A DNA stretch of 17,577 nt from Acidobacteriaceae bacterium (GTDB taxonomy: Bacteria > Acidobacteriota > Terriglobia > Terriglobales > Acidobacteriaceae). Where the stretch lies: the NCBI GenBank assembly GCA_003135495.1, contig PLBX01000544.1, positions 488-18,064 on the forward strand, written 5' to 3'. Every line of letters starts with the position of its first letter. The stretch's first letter is position 1. Below are positions 1 to 8,516 of the stretch, piece after piece. The notes below the pieces were generated by a model. That model ran no database searches. It worked only from the letters and a program-made list of their open reading frames with translations, and was not told where the DNA came from. Both the position numbers and the translations under genes were made by a program.

Positions 1-72
1 TGTCATCCCGAGCGAAGCGAAGGGCCTGCTTTCTTGGCAAAATCAGCTTCCTTCGCTTCGTTCAGGAAGACA
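1..72. repeat. Imperfect inverted repeat, hairpin-type dispersed element
   Basis: Bases 1-23 (beginning TGTCATCCCGAGCGAAGCGA) and bases 50-72 are reverse complements at 20 of 23 positions, separated by a 26-base loop. The left arm recurs as a single arm at 14779-14801. This resembles a REP- or MITE-like dispersed intergenic element. It may extend past the left edge of the window, so its full length is unknown. It ends about 60 bases before the peptidase start. Confidence 0.7.
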
Positions 73-133
73 ATTTATTTGTGCTGCGAATTTACGATGC
101 GAAATGCAATGCTATCCTCGATATCTCAACCCT

Positions 134-2251
134 ATGCACAATCTCCGCTCTATTCTCCTTTTGATCCTACTCACCACCTTGGGCGCTTTCGCCCAACAAC
201 CCTTTCTCGACGCCCATCAGTGGACGACTCTGCGAGATGAGTCAAACGGCGCTGCTCCATATGAGAATCTCCGGTACCTGACAACACTGCATCGCGTCCC
301 GGCTACCGCGGATTTCGAACAAGCGGCGCAGTTCATTTTGCAACGTGCCCGCGAGTACGGATTGTCCGATGCTCACAGTGAGCAGTTCCCGATTGATGGA
401 ACGAAGCAGTATGGATTGATGCGTTCCTACTTGGGTTGGACCGTGGAAGAGGCGCGGCTTTGGGAAATCAAGCCGCAACACTTGTTGCTTGGAGATTGGA
501 AGACCGATCCCATTCATCTCGCGGATTACAGTCACAGCGCCGACGTAGAAACGGAGCTGGTCGACATCGGCAACGGCGCGAGCGAAGCCGATTACAGCGG
601 AAAAGAGGTGCGCGGCAAAATCGTTTTGGCCGATGGAGTTCTGGCCCGCGTGCAGGAACTCGCGGTTAGACAGCACGGCGCGGCTGGTATCGTCAGCGAC
701 ATGCCTAACCAGACCACGGCTTGGTCGGGACTGGATACGACAATCGTTCGCTGGGGACATTTGGATGCGCGGGTGCCCTCGGGCTTCGCGTTCATGGTCT
801 CGCGGGGAACGGCCGAAGCGCTGCGCTCCCGCATACGAGACGGGGAACACATACTGCTGAATGCCCACGTAAAAGCGACTGTCGGCCCGAGTCACTGGAC
901 GGTTGTCAGTGCAACGATTCCCGGCGCCGATTCCTCTTCGGGCGAAATTATTTATAGCTGCCATCTCGATCACGAGCGGCCTGGAGCAAACGATAACGGC
1001 AGCGGATGCGTCACGATCCTGGAGTCCGCGCGCGTACTCGCGCGTTTAATCAATTCAGGCCGGTTGCCGCGGCCAGTACGCACGCTACGCTTCATCTGGG
1101 GCCCTGAGGTCGAGGGCACCATGGCATTTCTTGCGACTCATCCGGAAATCAAGCAGCGGCTACGGGCCAACATCCACATGGATATGGTGGGCGGCGATCC
1201 TTTCAAGAATAAATCTGTATTTCACGTCACCAGCACGCCATGGTCATTGCCGAGTTTTGTAACCGACGTAGGCGCGGCATTTCTTGACACGATTCGAACT
1301 GCCGCCAGCGGTTATGCGGCGGGTGAACTAACAGTTGATTCGGGAATCGTGGAGACACGCGCGGGGGGAAACGGCACTCGCAACGAGTTGATTGCGGATG
1401 TGACTCCTTACTCTAGCGGAAGCGATCACGACGACTTCGATTCTTCCACAATTGCGGTTCCATCTCTTTATCTTCGGGACTGGCCTGATATTTACATTCA
1501 TACTGACCATGACACGCTCGAACAAATTGACGCCACAAAGCTGCGCCGCATTGCCTTGCTGGGCGCGGCTTCGGGATACGTTTATGCGAGCGTTACTGTG
1601 CCACAGCTTCCGGCGTTATTACCGTTTTTTGCTGCGCAAGCCGAAGCTCGCATGGCACAGGCTTTCACTGGCGCCCAGAATTTGATCGAGAACCCGCAAC
1701 TGGAAGTGGGTATCGCGTGGTATGAAGCCCATAACTTGATCGATCAAACGCTGCAACGCGAGATAGGGACTCTGAACTCCATTGTCAATTTCACCGGCGC
1801 GCCTGCATCGTCAGACTCGGCGCAAGTGAAATTTCATGCTAACCAGGCGTCCGATTTCCAGAGTTGGATTGATGCGCAAGCGCACGCGCGAGGGGCAAAC
1901 GGAAAATCGCCAACCGCTCCGTGGAGTGATTCGAAAGAAGCGAAACGAGTGCCGTCGCGCGTTGGAGAATTCGGCCCTCTGACTTATCAGAACGATAATG
2001 TTTTGTTGGCGCGACTGGGCAAAGAGCAGTATGCGAAGATCAAACTAATTAATAGCGAAGCGACTCAAATGCTGAACGTCCGCGACCAGTCTGAACTTTA
2101 CGCCTATGAGATCGTGAATTTCGTGAATGGCAAGCGCTCGGTCGGCGAGATTCGCGATGCAGTGTCAGCTGAATATGGCCCTTTGCCTATCGGTCTTGTG
2201 GCCGATTATCTCGATGCTTGCGTGGCGGCGGGAGTAATGGAATGGAAGTAA
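134..2251 (+). CDS. Secreted M28-family zinc aminopeptidase with C-terminal extension
   Basis: This is a predicted exported metallopeptidase that removes N-terminal residues from peptides outside the cytoplasm. I place the start at the ATG at 134, not the in-frame ATG at 104, because residues 1-20 then form a clean signal peptide (MHNLRS, a leucine-rich core, then AFA before QQ). Residues about 140-245 look like a protease-associated (PA) insert. The M28 catalytic core spans about 255-485. It contains H277-L-D279, then GANDNGSG with D287, then E325/E327 (PEVEG), D350 (HMDMVGGD) and H456 (YIHTDHDT), matching the family's two-zinc ligand set. Residues about 500-705 are a helical extension ending in a region (655-705) that resembles a small winged-helix or PqqD-like fold, which is not part of a minimal M28 enzyme. 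The gene stands alone on its strand ahead of the regulator, 114 bases away. No strong Shine-Dalgarno sequence is visible. The family is certain; the substrate is not. Confidence 0.88.
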   Translation: MHNLRSILLLILLTTLGAFAQQPFLDAHQWTTLRDESNGAAPYENLRYLTTLHRVPATADFEQAAQFILQRAREYGLSDAHSEQFPIDGTKQYGLMRSYLGWTVEEARLWEIKPQHLLLGDWKTDPIHLADYSHSADVETELVDIGNGASEADYSGKEVRGKIVLADGVLARVQELAVRQHGAAGIVSDMPNQTTAWSGLDTTIVRWGHLDARVPSGFAFMVSRGTAEALRSRIRDGEHILLNAHVKATVGPSHWTVVSATIPGADSSSGEIIYSCHLDHERPGANDNGSGCVTILESARVLARLINSGRLPRPVRTLRFIWGPEVEGTMAFLATHPEIKQRLRANIHMDMVGGDPFKNKSVFHVTSTPWSLPSFVTDVGAAFLDTIRTAASGYAAGELTVDSGIVETRAGGNGTRNELIADVTPYSSGSDHDDFDSSTIAVPSLYLRDWPDIYIHTDHDTLEQIDATKLRRIALLGAASGYVYASVTVPQLPALLPFFAAQAEARMAQAFTGAQNLIENPQLEVGIAWYEAHNLIDQTLQREIGTLNSIVNFTGAPASSDSAQVKFHANQASDFQSWIDAQAHARGANGKSPTAPWSDSKEAKRVPSRVGEFGPLTYQNDNVLLARLGKEQYAKIKLINSEATQMLNVRDQSELYAYEIVNFVNGKRSVGEIRDAVSAEYGPLPIGLVADYLDACVAAGVMEWK

Positions 2252-2365
2252 GTGAGTTGCAAAGACCGTTCAGGAGCAATAGAGTCGTCTTACGACGGGG
2301 ATGCTGCTGACCGGGTGAACGTTCGGCACGCACAGATACCGAAAACAGCGGGAAGGGATTGAGGA

Positions 2366-2866
2366 TTGAAGATTTCGCAAAAAGGTCTTTACGCGCTGCA
2401 GGCGATCATGACTTTAGGCCGCCGTTACGGTACCGAGACCGTAAAGATTCGTGATATCGCCGTGGACAGCGATCTGCCGGAAAAATTTCTGGAACTGATT
2501 CTGCTTGAACTGAAAAACGCCCGCATCGTGGAAAGCGTACGCGGCGCAAAAGGTGGTTACCGGCTGCGTCGCCCGCCAGCGGAAATAAAACTCAGTGAGA
2601 TTATCCGTCTAGTGGATGGCCCGTTGGCCCCATTTGGAGATGCGGACCAACTTCGTAGCCTCATTGCCAGCGATCCCGACCATCGCGCCTTGTATAAGGT
2701 GTTTTTAGAAGTACGCGATGCCGCTGCGAAAATCCTCGAAAGCACCAGCGTTGCCGATCTTGTGAGCGGTTCTCCGGCTAGCCGAAAGCGGTCTAGTGCG
2801 AAGAAGAAGACGAGCAAGGCTCGGCTTGCCGCGATTGTTCATCAGGCGGACAACAATACGCCGTAA
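2366..2866 (+). CDS. Rrf2-family transcriptional regulator (cysteine-free)
   Basis: This is a DNA-binding regulator of 166 residues, close to the usual family size of 130-165. The first residues (MKISQKGLYALQAIMTLGRR) and the wing region (VRGAKGGYRLRRPP, about 58-72) are typical of the Rrf2 winged helix-turn-helix. The start is a TTG at 2366, preceded by a purine-rich GGAAGGGA at 2351-2358. IscR and NsrR bind an iron-sulfur cluster through three cysteines in the region after the wing. This protein has no cysteine at all, so it cannot hold such a cluster through thiolates and may sense something else, as CymR does. The C-terminal tail (about 135-155) is rich in Lys, Arg and Ser. It is convergent with the ABC-F gene, with 38 bases between stop codons. 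The target genes are unknown. Confidence 0.85.
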   Translation: MKISQKGLYALQAIMTLGRRYGTETVKIRDIAVDSDLPEKFLELILLELKNARIVESVRGAKGGYRLRRPPAEIKLSEIIRLVDGPLAPFGDADQLRSLIASDPDHRALYKVFLEVRDAAAKILESTSVADLVSGSPASRKRSSAKKKTSKARLAAIVHQADNNTP

Positions 2867-2904
2867 ACTCTCGCTACGATTTTTGCCTTCTGAACTTCTA
2901 TCAA

Positions 2905-4533
2905 TCAAGCGAGAACCGCCTGATATTCCCCGTATGCGCCTTTGAAATCGGTGATTTCGTGGGTGCCTTCGAAGTGCCAGATGCGGGTTGCCACCTCGTC
3001 GATCAGATCCTCGTCATGCGTTACCAGCAGCACGGTTCCGGGATAGCGCTGCAGCGAAATGTTGAGAGCGTTGATCGATTCCAGATCGAGATGGTTCGTG
3101 GGCTCGTCGAGGACGAGAAGGTTCGGTTTTTGCAACATCAGTTTGCAGAAGAGCAATCGCGCGGCTTCACCGCCGGAGAGAATATCGGTGCGCTTATCGG
3201 CATCGTCGCGCGGAAAGAGCATCTGCCCTAGAATTCCGCGGATTTCTTCCGTCGATGCGGCAGGATCCCACTGATGAAGCCATTCCAGAACCTTGATGCC
3301 CGGTTCGATCAGCGCCTTGTGATCCTGGGCGAAATATCCTACCGCTGCTTCGTGACCCCAACTAACTTTTCCGGCGTCGACGAACGGCCCGTCGTAACCA
3401 CTTGTCTTTCGCAATTCCGATTCAGAAACCGTCGGCGAGTTCGCCAGCAGCGCATTCACCAGAGTAGTTTTGCCGGAACCGTTGCGGCCCATGAGCGCGA
3501 TCTTTTCTCCGCGCAGCACACTCGCCGTAAAGTTGGAAACTACTTTCGCATCTCCGTAGGACTTACTAAGTCCCTCGATTTCGAGAATATGCTTTCCTGA
3601 GGGACGCTTCTGCTCGAACTTCAAGTACGGGCGTTGGATGTTCGATCGCGCTAGTTCCGTTACCTGCAGGCGCTCCACTTCTTTGCGCCGCGACTGCACC
3701 TGGCTGGAGCGGGTTCCGGCGGCGAAGCGGGCGATGAACTCATTTAACTGGTCGATCTTTTTTTCGCGCTGCGCATTTTGCGATTCGATTTGCGAGCGAA
3801 TCTGCGTCTTCGCGATCACCATGTCGTCGTAGGTGCCGGTGTAGGTGATGATGGTCTCGTAATCGATATCGGCGATATGAGTGCAAACGCCGTTGAGAAA
3901 GTGGCGATCGTGAGAAATGACGATCAGCACACCTTCATATTGATTGAGAAAATTCTTGAGCCAGTGAATGGAATCGAGATCGAGGTTGTTGGTCGGCTCG
4001 TCCAATAGCAGGGCTTGCGGATGACCAAATAGAGCCTGGGCCAGAAGCACGCGAACCTTTTGCCCGCCCGGCAGTTCAGACATTTTTCGTTCATGCTGCT
4101 CGTCCGGAATGTCGAGGCCCTGCAAGAGAATCGCCGCGTCGCTTTCGGCGGTATACCCATCTTCCTCGCCAACGATACCTTCAAGTTCGCCAAGCTTCAT
4201 GCCGTCCGCGTCGGTCATCTCTGGCTTGGCGTAAATAATCTCACGCTCTTCCATCGCCGCCCACAAGCGCTTGTTGCCCATGATTACGGCATCGATCACG
4301 CGGTACTTATCGAAGGCAAATTGATCCTGGCTCAACACGCCGAGCTTTTTGGGGCGAACGACGGTCCCCTTCTGCGGATCGAGTTCGCCGGTCAGAAGCT
4401 TCATGAAAGTTGATTTGCCGGCACCGTTCGGGCCAGTGAGACCGTAGCGTTTCCCCGGAACAAAGCCCGTGGAAACCTCGTCAAATAGAATTTTGGCGCC
4501 GTAGCGCATGGACACATTGCTGACTGAAATCAT
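2905..4533 (-). CDS. ABC-F family ATPase, YbiT-like
   Basis: This is a cytoplasmic, ribosome-associated ATPase with two ABC domains in tandem and no membrane segments. Domain 1 has Walker A GPNGAGKS (34-41), signature LPGGQ (154-158) and Walker B LLLDEP (175-180). Domain 2 has Walker A GRNGSGKT (349-356), signature LSGGE (452-456) and [10 protein letters not shown] (474-483). A charged helical linker lies between them (about 240-315). Landmarks such as QDQFAFDKY, VIMGNKRLW and FAQDH closely follow E. coli YbiT. ABC-F proteins of this group act on translating ribosomes near the tRNA exit (E) site. Two oddities are Pro in the first signature in place of Ser, and an extra stretch of roughly 12-15 residues after the second Walker A (about 364-390) compared with YbiT as I remember it. 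The start is ATG. The gene is divergent from the ribonuclease across 222 bases. Confidence 0.92.
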   Translation of the reverse strand: MISVSNVSMRYGAKILFDEVSTGFVPGKRYGLTGPNGAGKSTFMKLLTGELDPQKGTVVRPKKLGVLSQDQFAFDKYRVIDAVIMGNKRLWAAMEEREIIYAKPEMTDADGMKLGELEGIVGEEDGYTAESDAAILLQGLDIPDEQHERKMSELPGGQKVRVLLAQALFGHPQALLLDEPTNNLDLDSIHWLKNFLNQYEGVLIVISHDRHFLNGVCTHIADIDYETIITYTGTYDDMVIAKTQIRSQIESQNAQREKKIDQLNEFIARFAAGTRSSQVQSRRKEVERLQVTELARSNIQRPYLKFEQKRPSGKHILEIEGLSKSYGDAKVVSNFTASVLRGEKIALMGRNGSGKTTLVNALLANSPTVSESELRKTSGYDGPFVDAGKVSWGHEAAVGYFAQDHKALIEPGIKVLEWLHQWDPAASTEEIRGILGQMLFPRDDADKRTDILSGGEAARLLFCKLMLQKPNLLVLDEPTNHLDLESINALNISLQRYPGTVLLVTHDEDLIDEVATRIWHFEGTHEITDFKGAYGEYQAVLA

Positions 4534-4666
4534 GGTGTTTTGGGAACTGCGGGAATCGATCCAATCGGAAGAGACGCAGCTACTGTAGTTAGGATAACAC
4601 GCGGGTCTTCAAGGATTCATTTTGTCACGTGATTCGTCGATTTACACGGGAAATCTAAACCTTCAC

Positions 4667-4733
4667 CCCAGAGCGCACGGAGGTACACGGGGAAAAGCGT
4701 TTTACCACTAAGTACACTAAGGTTCACGAAGGG
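4667..4733 (+). repeat. Degenerate short tandem repeats upstream of ribonuclease gene
   Basis: Bases 4704-4733 divide into three related decamers, ACCACTAAGT, ACACTAAGGT and TCACGAAGGG. Just before them, 4667-4692 holds a related purine-rich pattern (CCCAGAG, CACGGAGG, ACACGGGG). These look like a short CAC(T/G)AAGG-type dispersed repeat in the 5' leader of the ribonuclease gene, ending 22 bases before its ATG. The units are too few and too short for CRISPR. No function is evident. Confidence 0.55.
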
Positions 4734-4755
4734 CCGTGTTAGCCTTCTCAAAGTC

Positions 4756-6231
4756 ATGAACGATTCTCAGCATTCTTCTTCCATTAATCTTGCGGCGGTT
4801 GCACGGCAGGTGATGCGTGCCCGTGGTTTTGCACCCGACTTTTCGCCCGAGACCCAACGGCAACTGGCGGATATTACAGCCCACCCACCGCGGCTCGCGC
4901 CATCCGATAAAGTGCGCGATCTGCGCAATTTGCTTTGGTCTTCTGTTGATAACGACACTTCGAAGGATCTGGACCAGATCGAAGTCGCCGAACGCTTGCC
5001 GAATGGCGACGTGAAGGTGATGATCGGAATCGCCGACGTCGATGCCTTTGTTCCCAAAGGTTCGCCGATCGATCAACACGCGGAACGCGAAACGACTAGC
5101 GTTTATACGGGCGTCAGCATTTTTCCGATGCTGCCGAATGAGCTTTCTACCGGCGCATCCTCCCTATTGCCGGATTTTGACCGTCCGGTAGTAGTAACTG
5201 AATTCGTGCTCAGCAGCGGCGGCGCGCTGAGTTCGAGCAACGTGTATCGAGCTATCGTTCGCAATAAGGCGCAACTGACTTACAACGCGATCGGCGCTTG
5301 GCTGGAGGAAAAGGCTGCGCCTCCGCCAAAAGTTGCCGCGTCACCCGACCTGCAAACTCAACTTAGAATGCAGGACGAAGTTGCGCAATCGCTGAAGAAA
5401 CTGCGTTACGAGCACGGAGCGCTCAACATCGATACCAGTGAAGTTGTTCCGCTTCTGCTTAACGAGCAGGTAATGGACGTGGTGAAGGCCGAAAAGAATC
5501 GGGCAACCGATTTGATTGAAGACTTCATGGTCGCTGCCAATGGAGTGGTGGCGCGACTGCTGGCTAAGGTTTCTTCAATCCGCCGGATCGTGAAGACGCC
5601 GGAGCATTGGGACGGCATCCTGCGTCTGGCAGCCGCGGACGGTGAGAGACTGCCGCCGGATCCCGATTCCAAGGCACTCAACGATTTTCTTCTCAAGCGC
5701 AAGGCCGCTGATCCCGATCACTTTGCCGATTTATCGCTGGCAGTCATCAAGTTGATTGGGCCCGGGGAGTACATTCTGGAGCGCGCAGGGGATCCGCCAC
5801 AGGGACATTTTGGCCTTGCAGTGCAGGACTACACGCATTCAACCGCTCCCAATCGCCGGTTTGCTGATGTTGTCACGCAGCGCTTGGTCAAATCTCTTCT
5901 CGATGGAAAACCTGCGCCGTATTCGGACGATGAGCTTTCAAGCATCGCGGCAAATTGCACCGCAAAGGGCGATGCCGCGCGAAAGGTGGAACGAGAAATG
6001 TCGAAGCGCTTGTCCGCCATAGCAATGAGCCATCGCGTCGGCGAGACGTTCGACGCTATCGTCACTGGAGTGACTCCGAAGGGAACTTTTTTGCGAGTCA
6101 TGCAGCCGCACATTGAAGGATTGCTGGCCCAAGGTGCGGCGGGGCTGAACATCGGTGACAAGTTGCGCGCAAAGCTGACCCGAACCGATGTGCAACATGG
6201 ATTCATCGATTTTGCGCGCGCATTCTGCTAA
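4756..6231 (+). CDS. Short RNB-domain exoribonuclease (RNase II/R family)
   Basis: This is a predicted 3'-to-5' exoribonuclease that degrades single-stranded RNA in the cytoplasm. The RNB core contains the metal-binding segment [11 protein letters not shown] (64-74), giving D65, D71 and D73. The late catalytic motif [18 protein letters not shown] (359-376) matches the Arg-rich motif of RNase II. The C-terminus (about 428-488) is an S1-like RNA-binding domain ([20 protein letters not shown]). At 491 residues it is much shorter than E. coli RNase II (644), because it goes almost directly into the RNB domain without the two N-terminal cold-shock domains. The fourth acidic position (D210 in E. 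coli RNase II) is Gln (Q74). A D-L-D-Q form occurs in some other RNB proteins, so activity is still plausible. The ATG at 4756 has no clear Shine-Dalgarno sequence, and no earlier in-frame start codon was found nearby. Confidence 0.87.
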   Translation: MNDSQHSSSINLAAVARQVMRARGFAPDFSPETQRQLADITAHPPRLAPSDKVRDLRNLLWSSVDNDTSKDLDQIEVAERLPNGDVKVMIGIADVDAFVPKGSPIDQHAERETTSVYTGVSIFPMLPNELSTGASSLLPDFDRPVVVTEFVLSSGGALSSSNVYRAIVRNKAQLTYNAIGAWLEEKAAPPPKVAASPDLQTQLRMQDEVAQSLKKLRYEHGALNIDTSEVVPLLLNEQVMDVVKAEKNRATDLIEDFMVAANGVVARLLAKVSSIRRIVKTPEHWDGILRLAAADGERLPPDPDSKALNDFLLKRKAADPDHFADLSLAVIKLIGPGEYILERAGDPPQGHFGLAVQDYTHSTAPNRRFADVVTQRLVKSLLDGKPAPYSDDELSSIAANCTAKGDAARKVEREMSKRLSAIAMSHRVGETFDAIVTGVTPKGTFLRVMQPHIEGLLAQGAAGLNIGDKLRAKLTRTDVQHGFIDFARAFC

Positions 6232-6617
6232 GAGACGTGCACGGTGACGCGCGTACTTCGCAGGGCAAATTGCAATCGGTTCTGAAACGTATTACAGGAT
6301 GCGATGGTGGCGCCTTTGAAGCCGCGCTGGAACCATTCATCTCTTTGAGCGGAGCTTCCGTGGGTAAAAGTTCAGGATTCATGTGGCCCGTGCTAATGCG
6401 CTGCAAACGATCATCGCCCACGGCTGCGGCGGCTTTCAACGCCGAATCGATATCCCCCGCATCCAGTAAATGACGTTGCTCTGTCGCGTGTGCCCAGACG
6501 CCCGCGAAGCAATCGGCCTGCAATTCTATGCGCACTGATATGGCTTTCGCAGATTGAGGGTTGCGTTCCTGCGCCGCCCTGGCTTTCGCCTCAAATGGTG
6601 GCAGGGCGTGGAGCGGG
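6228..6617 (-). pseudogene. Remnant of YpfJ-type neutral zinc metallopeptidase
   Basis: Read on the minus strand from about 6597, one frame gives [20 protein letters not shown], then [20 protein letters not shown], then [20 protein letters not shown]. This closely matches the C-terminal half of the YpfJ/Zn_peptidase family. After GHMNPE the reading frame is lost, and the expected end ([20 protein letters not shown] followed by TIASCNTF) continues in a second frame to a TAG at 6228-6230. Adding one base in the AAAA run at 6366-6369 restores a continuous reading (PELFTHGSS). The 5' half, including the HEXXH zinc site, is absent, and similarity begins right after the stop codon of the Uup-like gene. 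The fragment cannot be an active peptidase. Its 3' end overlaps the ribonuclease stop codon on the opposite strand. The single-base shift could be a sequencing error; the 5' loss cannot. Confidence 0.8.
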
Positions 6618-8426
6618 TTAGCTGCTTTTCTTCTCTAGTTCGGCCCACCGAGTGTAAAGCGCATCGAGTGCCTGTTGCGCTTGGTCGAGCTCGAATTGCG
6701 CTTTCACAAGATGCGCGGCGTCGGTTGCGTTGGCCGGATCTTCTAATTCTTCGCGTTTCGCTTGCACTCTCTGTTCGGCTTCTTCTACTCGTCGCTCGAT
6801 CGTGGCGTATTCTCTCGCTTCGAGGTACGAGAGTTTCTTTTTTGTGGATGCCGATGACTTCGAGTCGGAGGAGGCGCGCGAACCGCCGTTGTTTGTGTTG
6901 TCGGCAGACTTCGAGCGCTGCGTTTGCCACGCTTCCCATTGCCCGTAATCTGCGAAGGTGTCAGCTCCGCCTTTTCCATTGAGGCCTAGGACGATGGTAG
7001 AAAGGCGGTCGAGCATATAGCGATCGTGCGTCACGAGAACTAGCGAGCCGGGGAAATCGATCAGGCTTTCTTCCAGAATTTCCAGCGTCGGAATGTCGAG
7101 GTCGTTGGTAGGTTCGTCGAGTAGGAGAATGTCGGCGGGCTGAAGCATTAATTGCGCGATCAGTACACGGGCGCGTTCGCCTCCGGAGAGGCGTCCGACC
7201 GGCTGGCTGAGTTGTTCCCCTGTAAAGAGAAATCGTGCCGCCCATCCCGCGACATGAATTACGCGATCGCGATAAACAACAGAATCGCCGTCAGGCGCGA
7301 GGGCGCGGCGCAAAGTCACGTCGGGATCGAGCGTACGAGTCTGGTCAAAGTAAACAATGCGAAGCCAATCGGCGCGACGAATCTCTCCGCTCGTTGCAGA
7401 CAGGTCGCCTTGCAGCAAACGCAGCAGCGTTGTTTTCCCGCTGCCGTTCGGGCCAACCAGTCCTACGCGCATCCCTGCGGTCAGGATGAAGTTAAGGCCG
7501 TCAAATAGCGAGCGGCTTCCCATGGTGCAAGTGAGATTCTGAAGTTCAATCAGTCTTTTCGTCTTACGATCCGTCGCAGAGAAATCAATTTGCGCGGTGG
7601 TGCTGCGAGTTCGTTGGTTAAGGTCGGCCAGTTCTCCCATGAGTTCGCCCGCCTTGCTAATGCGGGCCTTCGACTTGCGAGTACGGGCCTTCGCGCCCCG
7701 CCTCAACCACTCGATTTCCCCGTGAACCAAATTTTCCAGCGCTTCCTGACGCTTGGATTGCGCATGCAGAAATTCTTCTTTCTTCTCGAGAAATGCGCTG
7801 TAGTTGCCGCGCACTCGAAGCGAGCCATCGGGATAGATGCGGTTGAGTTCGACCATATCGGTCGTGACATTTTCCAGAAAATAACGGTCGTGACTTACGA
7901 TGACGCTAGCGAATGACGCTTGCGCAAGCAGATCTTCGAGCCATGTGATTCCAAGCAGATCGAGGTGATTAGTCGGCTCATCCAGCAGCAGAATGTCAGG
8001 ATGTTGCACCAGCGCCTCGACAATCGCTAAACGCTTCTGCCATCCGCCGGATAATTCGGCCGCTTTGGCATCGAGGTCTTCGAACCCAGCGCGCCCCAGA
8101 GTTTCAGCAAAGCGGGCGCCGCGCTCAGAGCCGGAGACGTGGCTGCGATCGAGAGCGCTTTCGATTGCGGAGCGCACTGTGGCGCCGGGTGGAAATCGCG
8201 AATCTTGCTCGACGCTGGCTAGACGAGTGCGTTTGCGGAAGGATACTTCGCCGCTGTCGGCGGTCACTTCGCCCGCGAGAATTCTTAGGAGAGTGGATTT
8301 GCCTGAGCCGTTGGGGCCGATGAGGCCGATGCGGTCTCCGTCAGAAATGGTGAAGGAAACATTTTGAAAGAGGGGATTCGCTCCGAAGGCTTTGGTAATT
8401 TGCTGCGCGTTGACTATGGGAGGCAA
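6618..8426 (-). CDS. ABC-F family ATPase, Uup-like, with C-terminal coiled coil
   Basis: This is a soluble twin-ABC ATPase of 602 residues. Domain 1 has Walker A GPNGSGKS (37-44), signature LSGGW (125-129) and [11 protein letters not shown] (146-156). Domain 2 has Walker A GPNGSGKT (325-332), signature LSGGE (413-417) and [11 protein letters not shown] (434-444). The interdomain linker is rich in Arg and Lys ([20 protein letters not shown], 242-261). A Ser/Asn-rich spacer (about 504-528) leads to a coiled-coil tail (about 530-600: [23 protein letters not shown] heptads). This tail is the mark of Uup, where it binds DNA and supports roles linked to ribosome function and transposon precise excision. 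The start is a TTG at 8426 with GGAGA about 11 bases upstream (minus strand). Just downstream on the same strand is the YpfJ-type remnant. Confidence 0.9.
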   Translation of the reverse strand: MPPIVNAQQITKAFGANPLFQNVSFTISDGDRIGLIGPNGSGKSTLLRILAGEVTADSGEVSFRKRTRLASVEQDSRFPPGATVRSAIESALDRSHVSGSERGARFAETLGRAGFEDLDAKAAELSGGWQKRLAIVEALVQHPDILLLDEPTNHLDLLGITWLEDLLAQASFASVIVSHDRYFLENVTTDMVELNRIYPDGSLRVRGNYSAFLEKKEEFLHAQSKRQEALENLVHGEIEWLRRGAKARTRKSKARISKAGELMGELADLNQRTRSTTAQIDFSATDRKTKRLIELQNLTCTMGSRSLFDGLNFILTAGMRVGLVGPNGSGKTTLLRLLQGDLSATSGEIRRADWLRIVYFDQTRTLDPDVTLRRALAPDGDSVVYRDRVIHVAGWAARFLFTGEQLSQPVGRLSGGERARVLIAQLMLQPADILLLDEPTNDLDIPTLEILEESLIDFPGSLVLVTHDRYMLDRLSTIVLGLNGKGGADTFADYGQWEAWQTQRSKSADNTNNGGSRASSDSKSSASTKKKLSYLEAREYATIERRVEEAEQRVQAKREELEDPANATDAAHLVKAQFELDQAQQALDALYTRWAELEKKSS

Positions 8427-8516
8427 TGAAAAACAATCTCCTGATAATGTCGATGTGTTGAGAGTATCAGTTGGAAGAGAACGTGGCTGACAACTCTAGT
8501 TTCGTTTCTGGCAAGC

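Noticed and set aside
242..973. Long antisense open frame (243 codons) inside the M28 peptidase gene
   Set aside because: Composition is Arg-rich and without recognisable motifs. The opposite strand encodes a clear metallopeptidase, so this is a codon-use shadow.
2284..2296. Hairpin GTCGT-CTT-ACGAC after the peptidase gene as a terminator
   Set aside because: The stem is only 5 bases and is followed by a G run, not a T run.
4667..4733. CRISPR array
   Set aside because: Units are about 10 bases, directly adjacent and degenerate, with no spacers and no cas genes nearby.
6526..6939. Minus-strand open frame overlapping the end of the Uup-like gene
   Set aside because: It is very Arg-rich with no motifs and lies in a different frame from the YpfJ-type remnant, so it is not part of that gene.
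8463..8493. Possible promoter for the Uup-like gene (minus strand TTGTCA and GATACT)
   Set aside because: The spacing of 19 bases and four-of-six -10 match are too weak to call.
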